64,000 bases of DNA from the NCBI GenBank assembly GCA_910584585.1, contig CAJUBP010000003.1, positions 140,702 to 204,701 on the forward strand. The letters are read 5' to 3'. Under the pieces are notes generated by a model. It did not search any database, was not told the origin of the DNA, and was given only the letters and a program-made list of their open reading frames with translations. The stretch is from an uncultured Lachnospiraceae bacterium. GTDB lineage: Bacteria; Bacillota; Clostridia; Lachnospirales; Lachnospiraceae. Made by a program: the position numbers and the translations under genes. Of this stretch, positions 24,053 to 32,406 are shown piece by piece (position 1 is the stretch's first letter; every line of letters starts with the position of its first letter).

Positions 24053-25987
24053 CTAATCTTTCTGGTAAAACGAACATTCGTAACCATCCGCCCGGAGCAG
24101 TAAGCCTTTCGCCCAGGGCGGCGTCCTGCCCATCTGTTCGCAGACGGCGGGAAGGGACATCCTCCTGTCCGCCTCAATGATAATTTCATCATGCACATGG
24201 GCGACAATGGAGCAGTTCCGCAGCGTCCGCATGGCATAGCATAAAATATCCCGGCTTACCGCCTGCACGATGTTCTCCACAAACTTGGGTCCATAGCTTT
24301 CCAGCCGCTCCCATTTCTTTGTGCCGCCCACGCCCATGTATGTGACGGACTCCCCGCCGAACTGGTTTTCCCCAATGCGTGGCTTCACATAAGCAAGCCT
24401 CCTCCCGGAGAAAAGCGTAATGAACAGCATCCCGCTCTGGTAATCAAAGCGGATGCCGTGTGTTTCCGTTGGCATCCGCTTTTTGATGCACTCCTTCACA
24501 GCACGGTCAACCGCCCACCAGAATTCCGTGATATTGGGGTTGGAATCCCGCCATGCCGAAACAAGCGGCTGCAGCTCTTCCTCCGCAAGCCCCATCTCCA
24601 AAGCACCCATGGATTTCAAAGCACCGACTGATCCGCCGTAGCCAAGGGCTAATTCGGCGATCTTCCCTTTCTGCCGCAGATACCCGTTTATGCCATGCTT
24701 TTCCACCGGCACATGGAACATCTGGCTTGCCGAGGCGCAGTAAATATCCCCGCCGCCCTCGAACACCTTCAGCCGCCACCGCTCCCCGGCAATCCATGCG
24801 ATCACCCTCGCCTCAATAGCGGAAAAATCCGCCACGATGAACTTCCTGCCGTCCTGCGGCACGAAGGCCGTGCGGATGAGCTGCGAGAGCGTATCCGGGA
24901 TATCCTCATACAGCATGGCAAGGGCATCAAAATCCCCGGCTTTCACCAGTTCTCTTGCCAGTGCCAAGTCTGGGATATGGTTCTGAGGCAGATTCTGCAA
25001 CTGGATGATCCGGCCGGAAAACCGCCCCGTCCTGTTGGCTCCGTAGAATTGAAACATCCCGTGCGCCCGGCTGTCCGCACACACCGCATTCTCCATCGCC
25101 TGGTATTTCTTCACCGAGGACTTGGCAAGCTGCTGCCGGAGCGTCAGCACGGTTTTCAAAGGCTCCGGCGCATCCTTCAGCAATGCGGCCACCGCCTTTT
25201 TATCCAGCGAATCCGTCTCCATCCCGTTCTCCAAAAGCCACTGCTTCATCTGCTGCACAGAATTTGGGTTCTCCAGTTCCGTCAGTTCCTGCATGGCGGC
25301 TGACAGCTCTGACTTGGAACGGCCATCCATAGCGATTGCATTCCTGACCATCTCCATGTCCACGCCAATGCCCCGGTCGTTGATTTCCTGATCCTGCCAG
25401 TATTCCTCCCACACAAACTCCGGCAAGGGGAATTTGGCAAGCCTCTGCTGTATCTGCATCTCCGCCTCCACGTCACGCAGATTATAGGCTTTGAACCGTC
25501 CCCACTTTTCCCGGTCATGCTCCGGCAGGTTCCGCGTCCGGCCGCCGTTGGCTTTGGTCGGCTTGCAGGGGACACAGAAATACCGGATCAGGTCTTTTCC
25601 CTCGGTCAGCTTCTGTTTTTCCAGCCCAAGCACCGCACCCACGTTTTCCAAAGACAGCGGAAGGCCGAGCGTGGCAGACCAGACCATGGAGCATTTCCAC
25701 GATTCCGGCTCCAGCCATTCCCCAAGGTAATTTGATAAACACACCCTTTCAAACATGGCGTTGAACGCCCACTTGGTAACAGATTCATCCGAGAGTGCAG
25801 CCAAAATGTCCGCAGGGATTTCCTCCCCACAGGCAAGGTCGATTACTTCCACCGCACCGCCGTCCACACTATATCCGAACAGCAGGATTTCAAAATTCGG
25901 CGAAGACGAATATTTGTAAACGCCGCATTTGGATAAATCCACATCCGAATACGACTCTATATCAATACTGATACACCTCAATTCCAC
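24053..25987 (-). CDS. phage DNA polymerase, family A
   Basis: A 644-residue replicative polymerase starting with GTG, AAAGGAG upstream. The N-terminal 3'-5' exonuclease shows SIDIESYSDVDLSKCGVYKY (Exo I, about 7-26) and RFKAYNLRDVEAEMQIQQRL (Exo III). Polymerase motif A is KFIVADFSAIEARVIAWIAG, motif B KIAELALGYGGSVGALKSMG, and motif C VAHVHDEIIIEAD near residue 610. All expected catalytic acids are visible. The gene is part of the early replication operon, after the DUF2800/DUF2815 pair. Confidence 0.96.
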   Translation of the reverse strand: MELRCISIDIESYSDVDLSKCGVYKYSSSPNFEILLFGYSVDGGAVEVIDLACGEEIPADILAALSDESVTKWAFNAMFERVCLSNYLGEWLEPESWKCSMVWSATLGLPLSLENVGAVLGLEKQKLTEGKDLIRYFCVPCKPTKANGGRTRNLPEHDREKWGRFKAYNLRDVEAEMQIQQRLAKFPLPEFVWEEYWQDQEINDRGIGVDMEMVRNAIAMDGRSKSELSAAMQELTELENPNSVQQMKQWLLENGMETDSLDKKAVAALLKDAPEPLKTVLTLRQQLAKSSVKKYQAMENAVCADSRAHGMFQFYGANRTGRFSGRIIQLQNLPQNHIPDLALARELVKAGDFDALAMLYEDIPDTLSQLIRTAFVPQDGRKFIVADFSAIEARVIAWIAGERWRLKVFEGGGDIYCASASQMFHVPVEKHGINGYLRQKGKIAELALGYGGSVGALKSMGALEMGLAEEELQPLVSAWRDSNPNITEFWWAVDRAVKECIKKRMPTETHGIRFDYQSGMLFITLFSGRRLAYVKPRIGENQFGGESVTYMGVGGTKKWERLESYGPKFVENIVQAVSRDILCYAMRTLRNCSIVAHVHDEIIIEADRRMSLPAVCEQMGRTPPWAKGLLLRADGYECSFYQKD

Positions 25988-25999
25988 CAGCTCCTTTCA

Positions 26000-26053
26000 C
26001 CGCCTTAAGGGCGGCAGGGAAAAGGCAGATGCCCTTTCCCCGCCACCCGGCGG
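26000..26053. repeat. cluster of three hairpins before the DNA polymerase gene
   Basis: Three short inverted repeats follow each other: CCGCC-TTAA-GGGCGG at 26000-26014, a 10-bp stem with AGAT loop and one mismatch at 26017-26040, and CGCC-ACCCG-GCGG at 26041-26053. No T-run follows on the minus strand, so simple termination is unlikely. They fill the gap between DUF2815 and the polymerase start and could slow or protect the message. Confidence 0.5.
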
Positions 26054-26071
26054 CTGTGTCCCATTATGCTG

Positions 26072-26644
26072 TTAAGACAGGAAATCCTCCTCGTCCCCGG
26101 CTTCATCCGCAAAGTCATCCTCCGCACGGGAACGCCCGCCCAAAGGCTCCCCGTCACGGATTTTCTGTAAATTGTTCAGCCCGCAGGCGATACCCTTATT
26201 CCCGTTGGAATTGAAGGCATAGAAATTGATGCTCGCCCTGCCGTATACACCACTGTACACCTCGGAATGGTCGAGGATCGGCTGACGGTCCGCATCCACG
26301 ATGCCCGGAGCCGTGGTGCTGTTGGCATTGACAAAATAGGAATCCGCATAAGCCTCATCATCCGGGCGTTCCACATCCCCATCACGCAGCGGAGTCTTCA
26401 GGACGGAAAGGGCAGGGACGCTCCTGCCGTTCCCCTTCAGCTTCGCCTCGCCCTCACGGTAGGCAGCCTCGATTGCCTCCTCGATCTTGGCAATGGTCTT
26501 TTTGTCCGACTTCGGGATGATGAGCGACACGGAGAACTTCGGCGTGCCGCCGTTAATTGCCTTCGCTTCCCATGCGTTGCAGTAGCTCCACCGGGTGTTC
26601 GGGCCGGTGATTACTTTCGTTGGATTGTTGACATTGTTTGACAT
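26072..26644 (-). CDS. DUF2815 protein (likely single-strand DNA-binding)
   Basis: A 190-residue protein starting MSNNVNNPTKVITGPNTRWS. The family marks are SYCNAWEAKAINGGTPKFSV (about 20-39), LIIPKSDKKTIAKIEEAI and VYSGVYGRASINFYAFNSNG (about 134-153). DUF2815 proteins in phages are found with DUF2800 and a family A polymerase and are considered single-strand-annealing or SSB-like. The acidic C-terminal tail (AEDDFADEAGDEEDFLS) is typical of SSB proteins, which bind partners by such tails. Confidence 0.88.
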   Translation of the reverse strand: MSNNVNNPTKVITGPNTRWSYCNAWEAKAINGGTPKFSVSLIIPKSDKKTIAKIEEAIEAAYREGEAKLKGNGRSVPALSVLKTPLRDGDVERPDDEAYADSYFVNANSTTAPGIVDADRQPILDHSEVYSGVYGRASINFYAFNSNGNKGIACGLNNLQKIRDGEPLGGRSRAEDDFADEAGDEEDFLS

Positions 26645-26660
26645 ATGATTTTCCTCCTGA

Positions 26661-27785
26661 CTATTCTTCCTTGAAATCTTCCTGCGCCGTGTTCATTTCC
26701 GGCCTTTTGTCGCTCTCCGGCACTAACGCAGGCTTGCCCTGCGGCTTCTCCACAAGGCCCTTCAAAATCTCCGCAAATTTCTTCTTTCCGAGCAGCTTTT
26801 CCATGGCTGTAATTCCGAGCAGCTTCGGCTCATACGGGTCAAAGCCTGCTTTCTTCACGGTATCCGCCACGGCATCTTCATCCGTATACTTCCGATTGGA
26901 ACGTCCTTCAACGATTTTAAATCCGGCATACTTCACACCGCTTAGTGCCTGCTGCAGCGCGAACTCCTTCACATCTGCCGCCCATGCCGCCAGCTCATCC
27001 GCTTTCACGAGGATTGCCGCAATCTCGTCATCATCCAGCGTGACGGGCATCTCAAAGTCATACTTCGCAAGTTCCAGATTGTACTCCGCCCGTTTCCTGC
27101 AGACCGCCTTTGCCTTACAGAATTTGCAGTGTTCCCCGGCGCAGAACTCACCCTCCCCGGCATAGGCCAGCTTCGCCTTATACACCAGTTCGTTATGCGC
27201 CCACTGGAGAAGGTTATCCTTCGCCATCGCGCACACGCTGACATTCTCCCGGCGCGGCTGGTAGATCGCCATGCGGACAGTGTCAATGTCATAGATGCCG
27301 TCAAACAGCTCCAGTGCGCCCAAGGCGTACAACATCATCTGCGGGTTCCCTTCTGCGGAAACCTCCACGCCCTTGCCGTGCTTATAGTCGATGATATACA
27401 GCGTCCCATCTGCGATAATGACGCAGTCGCCGGTGCCGAAGCCCTCCTCCACGAACCGGGAGAAATCCAGCCGCTGCTCGATCAGCACGACCGGGTCCTT
27501 GCAGGACTGCCTTGCCTCTTCCACAAGCGAAAGGACATACTCCGCATAGCCGCAGGCGCATTCCTCCATCTCCTCATCGTAGAATTCAAGCCCCTCTGTA
27601 GGGTCTTCCGTTTCCATGCCCAACAGAGCTTTCAGCTTGTGTTCGCACAGGCTGTGGGCATCGGTGCCCTGCTGTGCATATTCGCTGCCCGTATCCTCGT
27701 AATTTTCACAAAGCCTCGCAGACGGCGGGCAGGCAAGCCACCGGTGGCTGGAGGATGCGGACAGTAAAGCGTGTCTTCCCATCAC
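26661..27785 (-). CDS. DUF2800 RecB-like nuclease
   Basis: A 374-residue protein of the DUF2800 family, a Cas4/RecB-like PD-(D/E)xK nuclease. It opens with the family pattern MMGRHALLSASSSHRWLACP (1-20) and GTDAHSLCEHKL. The catalytic acids lie in FGTGDCVIIADGTLYIIDYK and KHGKGVEVSAEGNPQMMLYA (about 116-155). Cys pairs in FCAGEHCKFCKAKAVCRKR suggest an iron-sulfur or zinc site. It lies directly before the DUF2815 gene and overlaps the previous gene by 4 bases. Probably the phage's recombination exonuclease. Confidence 0.9.
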   Translation of the reverse strand: MMGRHALLSASSSHRWLACPPSARLCENYEDTGSEYAQQGTDAHSLCEHKLKALLGMETEDPTEGLEFYDEEMEECACGYAEYVLSLVEEARQSCKDPVVLIEQRLDFSRFVEEGFGTGDCVIIADGTLYIIDYKHGKGVEVSAEGNPQMMLYALGALELFDGIYDIDTVRMAIYQPRRENVSVCAMAKDNLLQWAHNELVYKAKLAYAGEGEFCAGEHCKFCKAKAVCRKRAEYNLELAKYDFEMPVTLDDDEIAAILVKADELAAWAADVKEFALQQALSGVKYAGFKIVEGRSNRKYTDEDAVADTVKKAGFDPYEPKLLGITAMEKLLGKKKFAEILKGLVEKPQGKPALVPESDKRPEMNTAQEDFKEE

Positions 27786-28162
27786 AGCACCTCCGCTTCC
27801 GCAAGGAGCGCCGCATACTCCGCCGGGTCGATCTCCGACAGCTTATCTGCGCCATGCTTTGCAAGCAGCTCCCTCACTTCCTCCGTGTGTCCGGAGCGGG
27901 ACTTCTCCGCCAGCACTGCGCGGACTTCCTCCAGCGTTAGCGGCTTTTCCTCCGGCTCCTGCTTTGCCGCTTTCGCATCTTTCTTCGCCGTGTTCTTTGC
28001 AGCCACCTTGCTGCCTCTGCCCGCTTTCTCCGGCTCCTTTGTAGTCGTCAGCTCTGCCTCCGCTGTGCCATTATCGACCACCGCATCCGCAACGGCCTGC
28101 AGGCTGTCGGCAAGGGAACGCAGATCCCCGATAACGTCAAGCAGTAACTTCACTTTTCCCAT
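27782..28162 (-). CDS. small Ala/Lys-rich early phage protein
   Basis: A 126-residue protein starting MGKVKLLLDVIGDLRSLADS, with GGAGG about 8 bases ahead. An N-terminal helix is followed by a low-complexity Lys/Ala/Glu linker (about 45-72) and a C-terminal helical domain with LTLEEVRAVLAEKSRSGHTE and HGADKLSEIDPAEYAALLAE (about 102-121), a pattern common in early phage proteins often mis-annotated as rRNA biogenesis Rrp5. Function unknown. It overlaps the DUF2800 gene by 4 bases. Confidence 0.7.
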   Translation of the reverse strand: MGKVKLLLDVIGDLRSLADSLQAVADAVVDNGTAEAELTTTKEPEKAGRGSKVAAKNTAKKDAKAAKQEPEEKPLTLEEVRAVLAEKSRSGHTEEVRELLAKHGADKLSEIDPAEYAALLAEAEVL

Positions 28163-28355
28163 GTACGTTTCCTCCTTCCATGACTTCACTGATTGCCAGC
28201 TCCCGGACGGAATCACCCGGCACGATGATAGTTAGCCGCTGCTTCTCCCCAAGGAGGAAGCGCACGAGGCGCTCCCTCATGAAAATATGGCGGCAGTTCA
28301 CGATCCCGCCCGATACCGGCTCCTTTCCTACACTGATCCTCAATGTGTGCTTCAC
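28137..28355 (-). CDS. small early phage protein
   Basis: A 72-residue protein that starts with GTG of VKHTLRISVGKEPVSGGIVN; GGAGG lies about 8 bases upstream. The sequence continues NCRHIFMRERLVRFLLGEKQ and ends in a Ser/Glu-rich tail. Similar short proteins occur at the start of DUF2800/DUF2815 modules in related phages, but I know no function. It overlaps the next gene by 26 bases. Confidence 0.65.
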   Translation of the reverse strand: MKHTLRISVGKEPVSGGIVNCRHIFMRERLVRFLLGEKQRLTIIVPGDSVRELAISEVMEGGNVHGKSEVTA

Positions 28356-28438
28356 CTTTCCACCTCCGATTTCTGAAAGGCTGTATTTTATGCCCTTCAC
28401 TATACGGAGATTTGAAGGCTGTTTTGATGGGGTGTTTT

Positions 28439-28825
28439 TCAGAAAAATTTTTTAAATTTTTTTCTGCCTGCTTCAATCGATTCATGCACAGTCCTGAAGT
28501 TCGTTCCTTCCTGCCGTGCAATTTCCCTGATTGACATACCTCCCGCCATCATGAGTAGCCGTCTCTGCTGCACCTCGGAGAGTTTCTGGAAAGCCTCATA
28601 TACACGCCTGTCCGTTTCCATAGCGGCAAGCAGCGTTTCCGGTGTTTCTTCCGTGCCGTAATCCACGCCCTCAAACTCCACGGCATCCAGCGAATGGCAG
28701 TGGTACCGCTCTTTACGGGCAAGGTTGTCCTCCAGCCGCCTGTCCTCAACGATGACGGCTCCGATGGATTCCTCCACCTCGACTTCTGACACCGTCCCGT
28801 CCACAAATTCATATTTAATTTTCAC
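28439..28825 (-). CDS. sigma-70 region 4-like regulator
   Basis: A 128-residue protein with GTG start (VKIKYEFVDG), preceded by GGAGG. The C-terminal part reads FQKLSEVQQRRLLMMAGGMS then IREIARQEGTNFRTVHESIE, a region-4-like helix-turn-helix, ending in AGRKKFKKFF. The N-terminal part is acidic beta sequence. It is the first gene of the phage early block as seen here, so it may control early expression. It resembles small sigma-like proteins of phages and conjugative elements; it lacks region 2 and is not a complete sigma factor. Confidence 0.75.
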   Translation of the reverse strand: MKIKYEFVDGTVSEVEVEESIGAVIVEDRRLEDNLARKERYHCHSLDAVEFEGVDYGTEETPETLLAAMETDRRVYEAFQKLSEVQQRRLLMMAGGMSIREIARQEGTNFRTVHESIEAGRKKFKKFF

Positions 28826-28935
28826 TTTGATTTCCTCCAGTCCTGAAATTTTTGAAAACAAAAAATCCAAAACCGAAGGGCGGCGCACGGGAACGGCAGG
28901 CTGTCAGATATTTACTTTTTCCGACAAAGAAAAAA

Positions 28936-28959
28936 CGCACCCGCCGTAAGGCAGGTGCG
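28936..28959 (-). terminator. rho-independent terminator
   Basis: Minus strand: GCACCTGCC-TTAC-GGCGGGTGC-type stem followed by GTTTTTTC. It faces the phage early genes and would stop transcripts coming from the right before they reach the prophage. Confidence 0.75.
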
Positions 28960-29029
28960 CTTGTCTTAAAAAAGGTGGTGCATATTGGTGGACTTATAGG
29001 GATTGGCAGGGAATATGTCGAATGAAAAA

Positions 29030-29059
29030 ATACCGCAATCCCCTTAAGGACTGCGGTAT
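29030..29059 (-). terminator. rho-independent terminator
   Basis: Minus strand stem ATACCGCA...TGCGGTAT with a further inner pairing (CCTTAAGG), followed by TTTTTT. It is the second terminator within 130 bases in the same direction, marking the prophage boundary zone. Confidence 0.78.
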
Positions 29060-29359
29060 GTACAGAAAGCATATATTGTTTTGCTATGGAAGGCATGAAG
29101 CCTGTCCCTGCCCACGGTATATTCATGGTATCCCCTTTCCGGGGATATACATCAAATACTTCCGCTATCCCCTGACAGCTTGTCAATGGGGAAAATTATA
29201 AAAAATGATTTTGTAGAACAGCTTTAGTGAAACTGTAGAAACGCTGTAGAATATCGCAAGTTACGACACGTCAAAATGGAAAATATAACATAAAATCTGA
29301 TTATAAAGAACTGTGGAGAAATCACAGGAATAGCGTAAAAAAAACGGGCAAAAAAATAA
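29060..29359. other. non-coding boundary zone with orphan 11-bp repeats
   Basis: No convincing gene lies here. Four units spaced exactly 11 bases are seen at 29212-29255 on the plus strand, beginning TGTAGAACAGC, TTTAGTGAAAC, TGTAGAAACGC and TGTAGAATATC. A small hairpin (TATCCCC-TTTCC-GGGGATA) lies near 29130. The zone falls between the last recognisable phage gene and the next island, so one prophage end could lie here, but no duplicate att core can be shown because the other end is outside the window. Confidence 0.5.
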
Positions 29360-29383
29360 GACGGCTCAGTTTCCCAAGCCGTC
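29360..29383 (-). terminator. rho-independent terminator after the winged-helix gene
   Basis: Minus strand: GACGGCT-TGGGAAACTG-AGCCGTC with perfect 7-bp arms followed by TTATTTTTTTG, starting two bases after the stop codon. It closes the long operon that starts near 37.06 kb. Confidence 0.85.
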
Positions 29384-29384
29384 G

Positions 29385-29819
29385 TTATGTAACTGCAATA
29401 CACTCAGAGTCTGCTTCAAAACAATAGCCAACCTCCCGTACACACCGAATGACAAAACAGCCCTCCGGCAATAACCTGCCCACTTTTTCGCGCAGGTTGT
29501 GAACATGGCAGGCTATGGCATTGTTGGCATTTCCAAAAGCCTCCTCCTTCCATATTTTCTGATATATCTGATCATAGGTAAGGACTCGCCCCTTATTTGC
29601 CGCAAGCAAGCAGAGCAGGTCATATTCTTTTGTTGTTAATTTAATTTCTTGGCTGTTACAGTATACTTTCCGTTGCATCTGGTCAATTTCCAAACCTGGA
29701 AGCGATAACATCGGATTATGTTCTGACCATAAAAAACTAAAATCTGGGTGATTTTTCAGTTTTTCCAGTATCTCATCCATAATATGTGAGTTTTTTCCGC
29801 TGTACTCAATTATAATCAC
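29385..29819 (-). CDS. stand-alone OmpR-type winged-helix DNA-binding protein
   Basis: A 144-residue protein with only the C-terminal DNA-binding domain of OmpR-family regulators: LPGLEIDQMQRKVYCNSQEI then LTTKEYDLLCLLAANKGRVL (about 41-80), the recognition helix NNAIACHVHNLREKVG, and the wing IRCVREVGYCFEA. The N-terminal ~35 residues are too short for a receiver domain, so it cannot be controlled by phosphorylation in the usual way. This type is common in Lachnospiraceae mobile DNA. It follows the Sir2-like gene by 42 bases and ends in a strong terminator. Confidence 0.82.
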   Translation of the reverse strand: MIIIEYSGKNSHIMDEILEKLKNHPDFSFLWSEHNPMLSLPGLEIDQMQRKVYCNSQEIKLTTKEYDLLCLLAANKGRVLTYDQIYQKIWKEEAFGNANNAIACHVHNLREKVGRLLPEGCFVIRCVREVGYCFEADSECIAVT

Positions 29820-29861
29820 TCTTTCGATGATATCACGCTCCTTATATTTAACATTTTCCAG

Positions 29862-30608
29862 CTATGACAACATACAAAAAACTTCATCCGCCCCTTTCCG
29901 AATATTCAATACCGCCACATCATCAAACTGTGTGGCTTTCGGGTTAATCTGCACCACTCTCGCGCCCGAACGGATATAAGGATAGTAAACCCCACCATAG
30001 CTGCCCTGTGCGCCGATAATGATAACAAGCTCCGCCTGTGCTGCAAAACCCCTTGCTTTACGCACTTCATCCTCCACCAGTCCGATATGCTTATAAACCG
30101 GAAATGCCCCGATCACGCCTCCGCATTTCTCACAGCGGGGAGCTTTACCCTGATTCCAAATCTGCACATCATTGTACTCCTGCCCGCATTTCAGACACTT
30201 ATTAAATCCAAAGCTTCCTTGAATTTCCGCCACATTTCTGGAACCTGCCAGCGTATGCAGACAGTCAATATTCGTAGTAATAATGCCTTGCAGCAGGCCA
30301 TGCCTTTCATATTCTGCCAGTTTCTTGTGGGCAACACTCGGACCGTTCTCAAACATTGCATCCAAAAAGGCTTTCCTTGCCGTATTGTAATAATGATTCG
30401 GCGCACTTTTCAGCACCGCCGAAGAACTCATCTGCAGGACTAAAGGAAAATTCATATGTGCAAAATCCATAATCCCCGCTGCCATGGAAATCCCTGCACC
30501 GGTAATAGCAACCGTGTAACGGCTGCCATTAATATAATTCTGCAATCGTAAAATCTGTTCCTCCATATCACGATGCCCTTTCAAACTGGCTGTTGTAAAG
30601 TTCTGCAT
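29862..30608 (-). CDS. divergent Sir2-family protein
   Basis: A 248-residue Sir2-type protein starting MQNFTTASLKGHRDMEEQIL, GGGAGG upstream. The NAD-binding VAITGAGISMAAGIMDFAHM (about 37-56), the TTNIDCLHTL loop (TQNxD position) and the zinc ligands CLKCGQEY...CEKCGG are present. But the usual GIPDFR is GIMDFA, and the catalytic His of the LHG motif appears as Gln in AEIQGSFGFN. The protein may bind NAD or ADP-ribose without normal deacetylation. Its start overlaps the ABC exporter gene by 41 bases, so it belongs to the transporter operon. Confidence 0.85.
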   Translation of the reverse strand: MQNFTTASLKGHRDMEEQILRLQNYINGSRYTVAITGAGISMAAGIMDFAHMNFPLVLQMSSSAVLKSAPNHYYNTARKAFLDAMFENGPSVAHKKLAEYERHGLLQGIITTNIDCLHTLAGSRNVAEIQGSFGFNKCLKCGQEYNDVQIWNQGKAPRCEKCGGVIGAFPVYKHIGLVEDEVRKARGFAAQAELVIIIGAQGSYGGVYYPYIRSGARVVQINPKATQFDDVAVLNIRKGADEVFCMLS

Positions 30609-32406
30609 AAAAACCTCCCTTCGCCAACAATTCTGAATGATTCCCACTTTCCACAATATCCCCGTCCTTCATAACCAGAATCAAATCTGCATTTTTAATC
30701 GTGGACAGACGGTGTGCAATCACAAAGGAGGTGCGTCCTGCCATCAGCTTATCCATTGCGTTCTGGATCAAAATTTCCGTCCGGGTGTCCACGGAGCTTG
30801 TGGCCTCATCCAGAATCAGCATGGGCGCATTTTCTATCATGGCTCTCGCAATCGTGACAAGCTGCCGCTGCCCTGCGGACAGGCTGGCATTATCATTCAA
30901 TACGGTATCATACCCTTTGGGAAGCGTTTTGATAAAATGGTGTAATCCCACCGCTCTGCACGCTGCTATCATTTGTTCATCCGTAATGCCCTCTTTGGAA
31001 TAGACAATATTCTCCCGGATTGTCCCCTCGAACAGCCATGTGTCCTGTAAAACCATACAGAACAGGTTGTGGACATGTTCACGGGTAAGTGACTGAATCG
31101 GCGTGCCGTCAATCCTGATTTCCCCGCCCTGTGCCTCATAAAATCGCATCAGGAGATTTACCATTGTTGTCTTTCCCGCCCCGGTAGGCCCTACAATGGC
31201 AATTTTCTGTCCAGCTTTTACGGATGCTGAAAAATCATGGATAATGGTTTTATTTTCGTTATACCCAAAACGGATATGTTCAAATTCCACATTTCCATCC
31301 ACCTCTGCCAAATGAACGGATTTCCCGCTTTCATCCGCAAGTTCTTCCTCCCCTAAAAATTCAAACACACGCTCACTGGCTGCCGCCGCAGACTGTAAAC
31401 TGGTGGCTGCCTGTGCAAGCTGTGAAAGAGGCTGCGTAAAGAGACGGACATACAGCATAAACGCCACAATCACGCTGAATGAAATCGTGCCGTTCAATGT
31501 CAGAACCGCACCGACCACACAGACCACCACATACCCAAGGTTTCCCACAAAAGCCATGAGCGGCTGCATCAGCCCGGACATAAACTGGCTTTTCCATGCG
31601 GAGTTATATAACTGCTGGTTCATTTCGTGAAATTCTTTTTTTGCCGCTTTCTCACCGTTATATGCCTTCACCACATTATGGCCAGAATAGGTTTCCTCTA
31701 TATGCCCATTCAGCGTACCAAGCTCCTGTTGCTGCTGCTTAAAATATTTCTGCGACCGGGAAATGATAAGCATCATCAGACCAAATCCTGAAAAGGCAGC
31801 TAAGATAGCAGAAACCGCCATAATCCAGTTGGTATAAAACATCATAACCAAAGAGCCGACAAACATAGCCGAAGCCGTCACCAGTGTCCCGATACTCTGG
31901 TTCAGTGTCTGCCCGATGGTGTCCACATCATTTGTCACACGGGACAGGATATTTCCCGTACTGGTCCCGTCAAAATATTTTAACGGCAGGCGGTTCATCT
32001 TCTGTGAAATTTCTGTCCGCAAAGATTTTGAAACTTTCTGCGTTATAGTTGCCATCACCATACCCTGGATCAGACTGAACAACCAGCCCAGACCGTACAA
32101 CGCCGCAAGCAGGACGGCAATCTCCACTACCGCCTCCACATTAATCCCTGTCATCAGCCCTTCTGTCATCAAGTTTGTCATATCTGCCACTTTCCCCGGA
32201 CCGATCAGATTCAGTATGGAGCCAGTAACCGCAAGCACCATAGCAAAAACTATCGCAGGAAGGTATCTGCCGCAATAGGCAAACAATTTTTTCAGGGAAC
32301 CGCTGAAATCCTTTGCCTTTTCCCCGCCACCCATTTTTCTGTTTCCCGGACCAAAACTGCGTCCGGAACCATTGCTTTTTGGCATCTCATTTTTCTGTTC
32401 AGGCAC
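30568..32406 (-). CDS. ABC exporter half (heterodimer partner B)
   Basis: About 612 residues, type IV ABC exporter: an N-terminal six-helix membrane domain (IVFAMVLAVTGSILNLIGPG at the start of the first helix region) and a C-terminal ATPase. Walker A is VGPTGAGKTT, signature LSAGQRQL, Walker B MLILDEATSSVD, H-loop IAHRLST. The start is GTG of VPEQKNEMPKS, with GGAGG 8-9 bases before; this region overlaps the partner gene by 8 bases. Its ATP site has the canonical Glu. The pair resembles LmrCD/BmrCD-type drug or peptide exporters; substrate unknown. Confidence 0.93.
   Translation of the reverse strand: MPEQKNEMPKSNGSGRSFGPGNRKMGGGEKAKDFSGSLKKLFAYCGRYLPAIVFAMVLAVTGSILNLIGPGKVADMTNLMTEGLMTGINVEAVVEIAVLLAALYGLGWLFSLIQGMVMATITQKVSKSLRTEISQKMNRLPLKYFDGTSTGNILSRVTNDVDTIGQTLNQSIGTLVTASAMFVGSLVMMFYTNWIMAVSAILAAFSGFGLMMLIISRSQKYFKQQQQELGTLNGHIEETYSGHNVVKAYNGEKAAKKEFHEMNQQLYNSAWKSQFMSGLMQPLMAFVGNLGYVVVCVVGAVLTLNGTISFSVIVAFMLYVRLFTQPLSQLAQAATSLQSAAAASERVFEFLGEEELADESGKSVHLAEVDGNVEFEHIRFGYNENKTIIHDFSASVKAGQKIAIVGPTGAGKTTMVNLLMRFYEAQGGEIRIDGTPIQSLTREHVHNLFCMVLQDTWLFEGTIRENIVYSKEGITDEQMIAACRAVGLHHFIKTLPKGYDTVLNDNASLSAGQRQLVTIARAMIENAPMLILDEATSSVDTRTEILIQNAMDKLMAGRTSFVIAHRLSTIKNADLILVMKDGDIVESGNHSELLAKGGFYAELYNSQFERAS

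Noticed and set aside
28815..29186. 123-codon minus-strand open frame beside the prophage
   Set aside because: It passes through two terminator hairpins and has no ribosome site or family resemblance.
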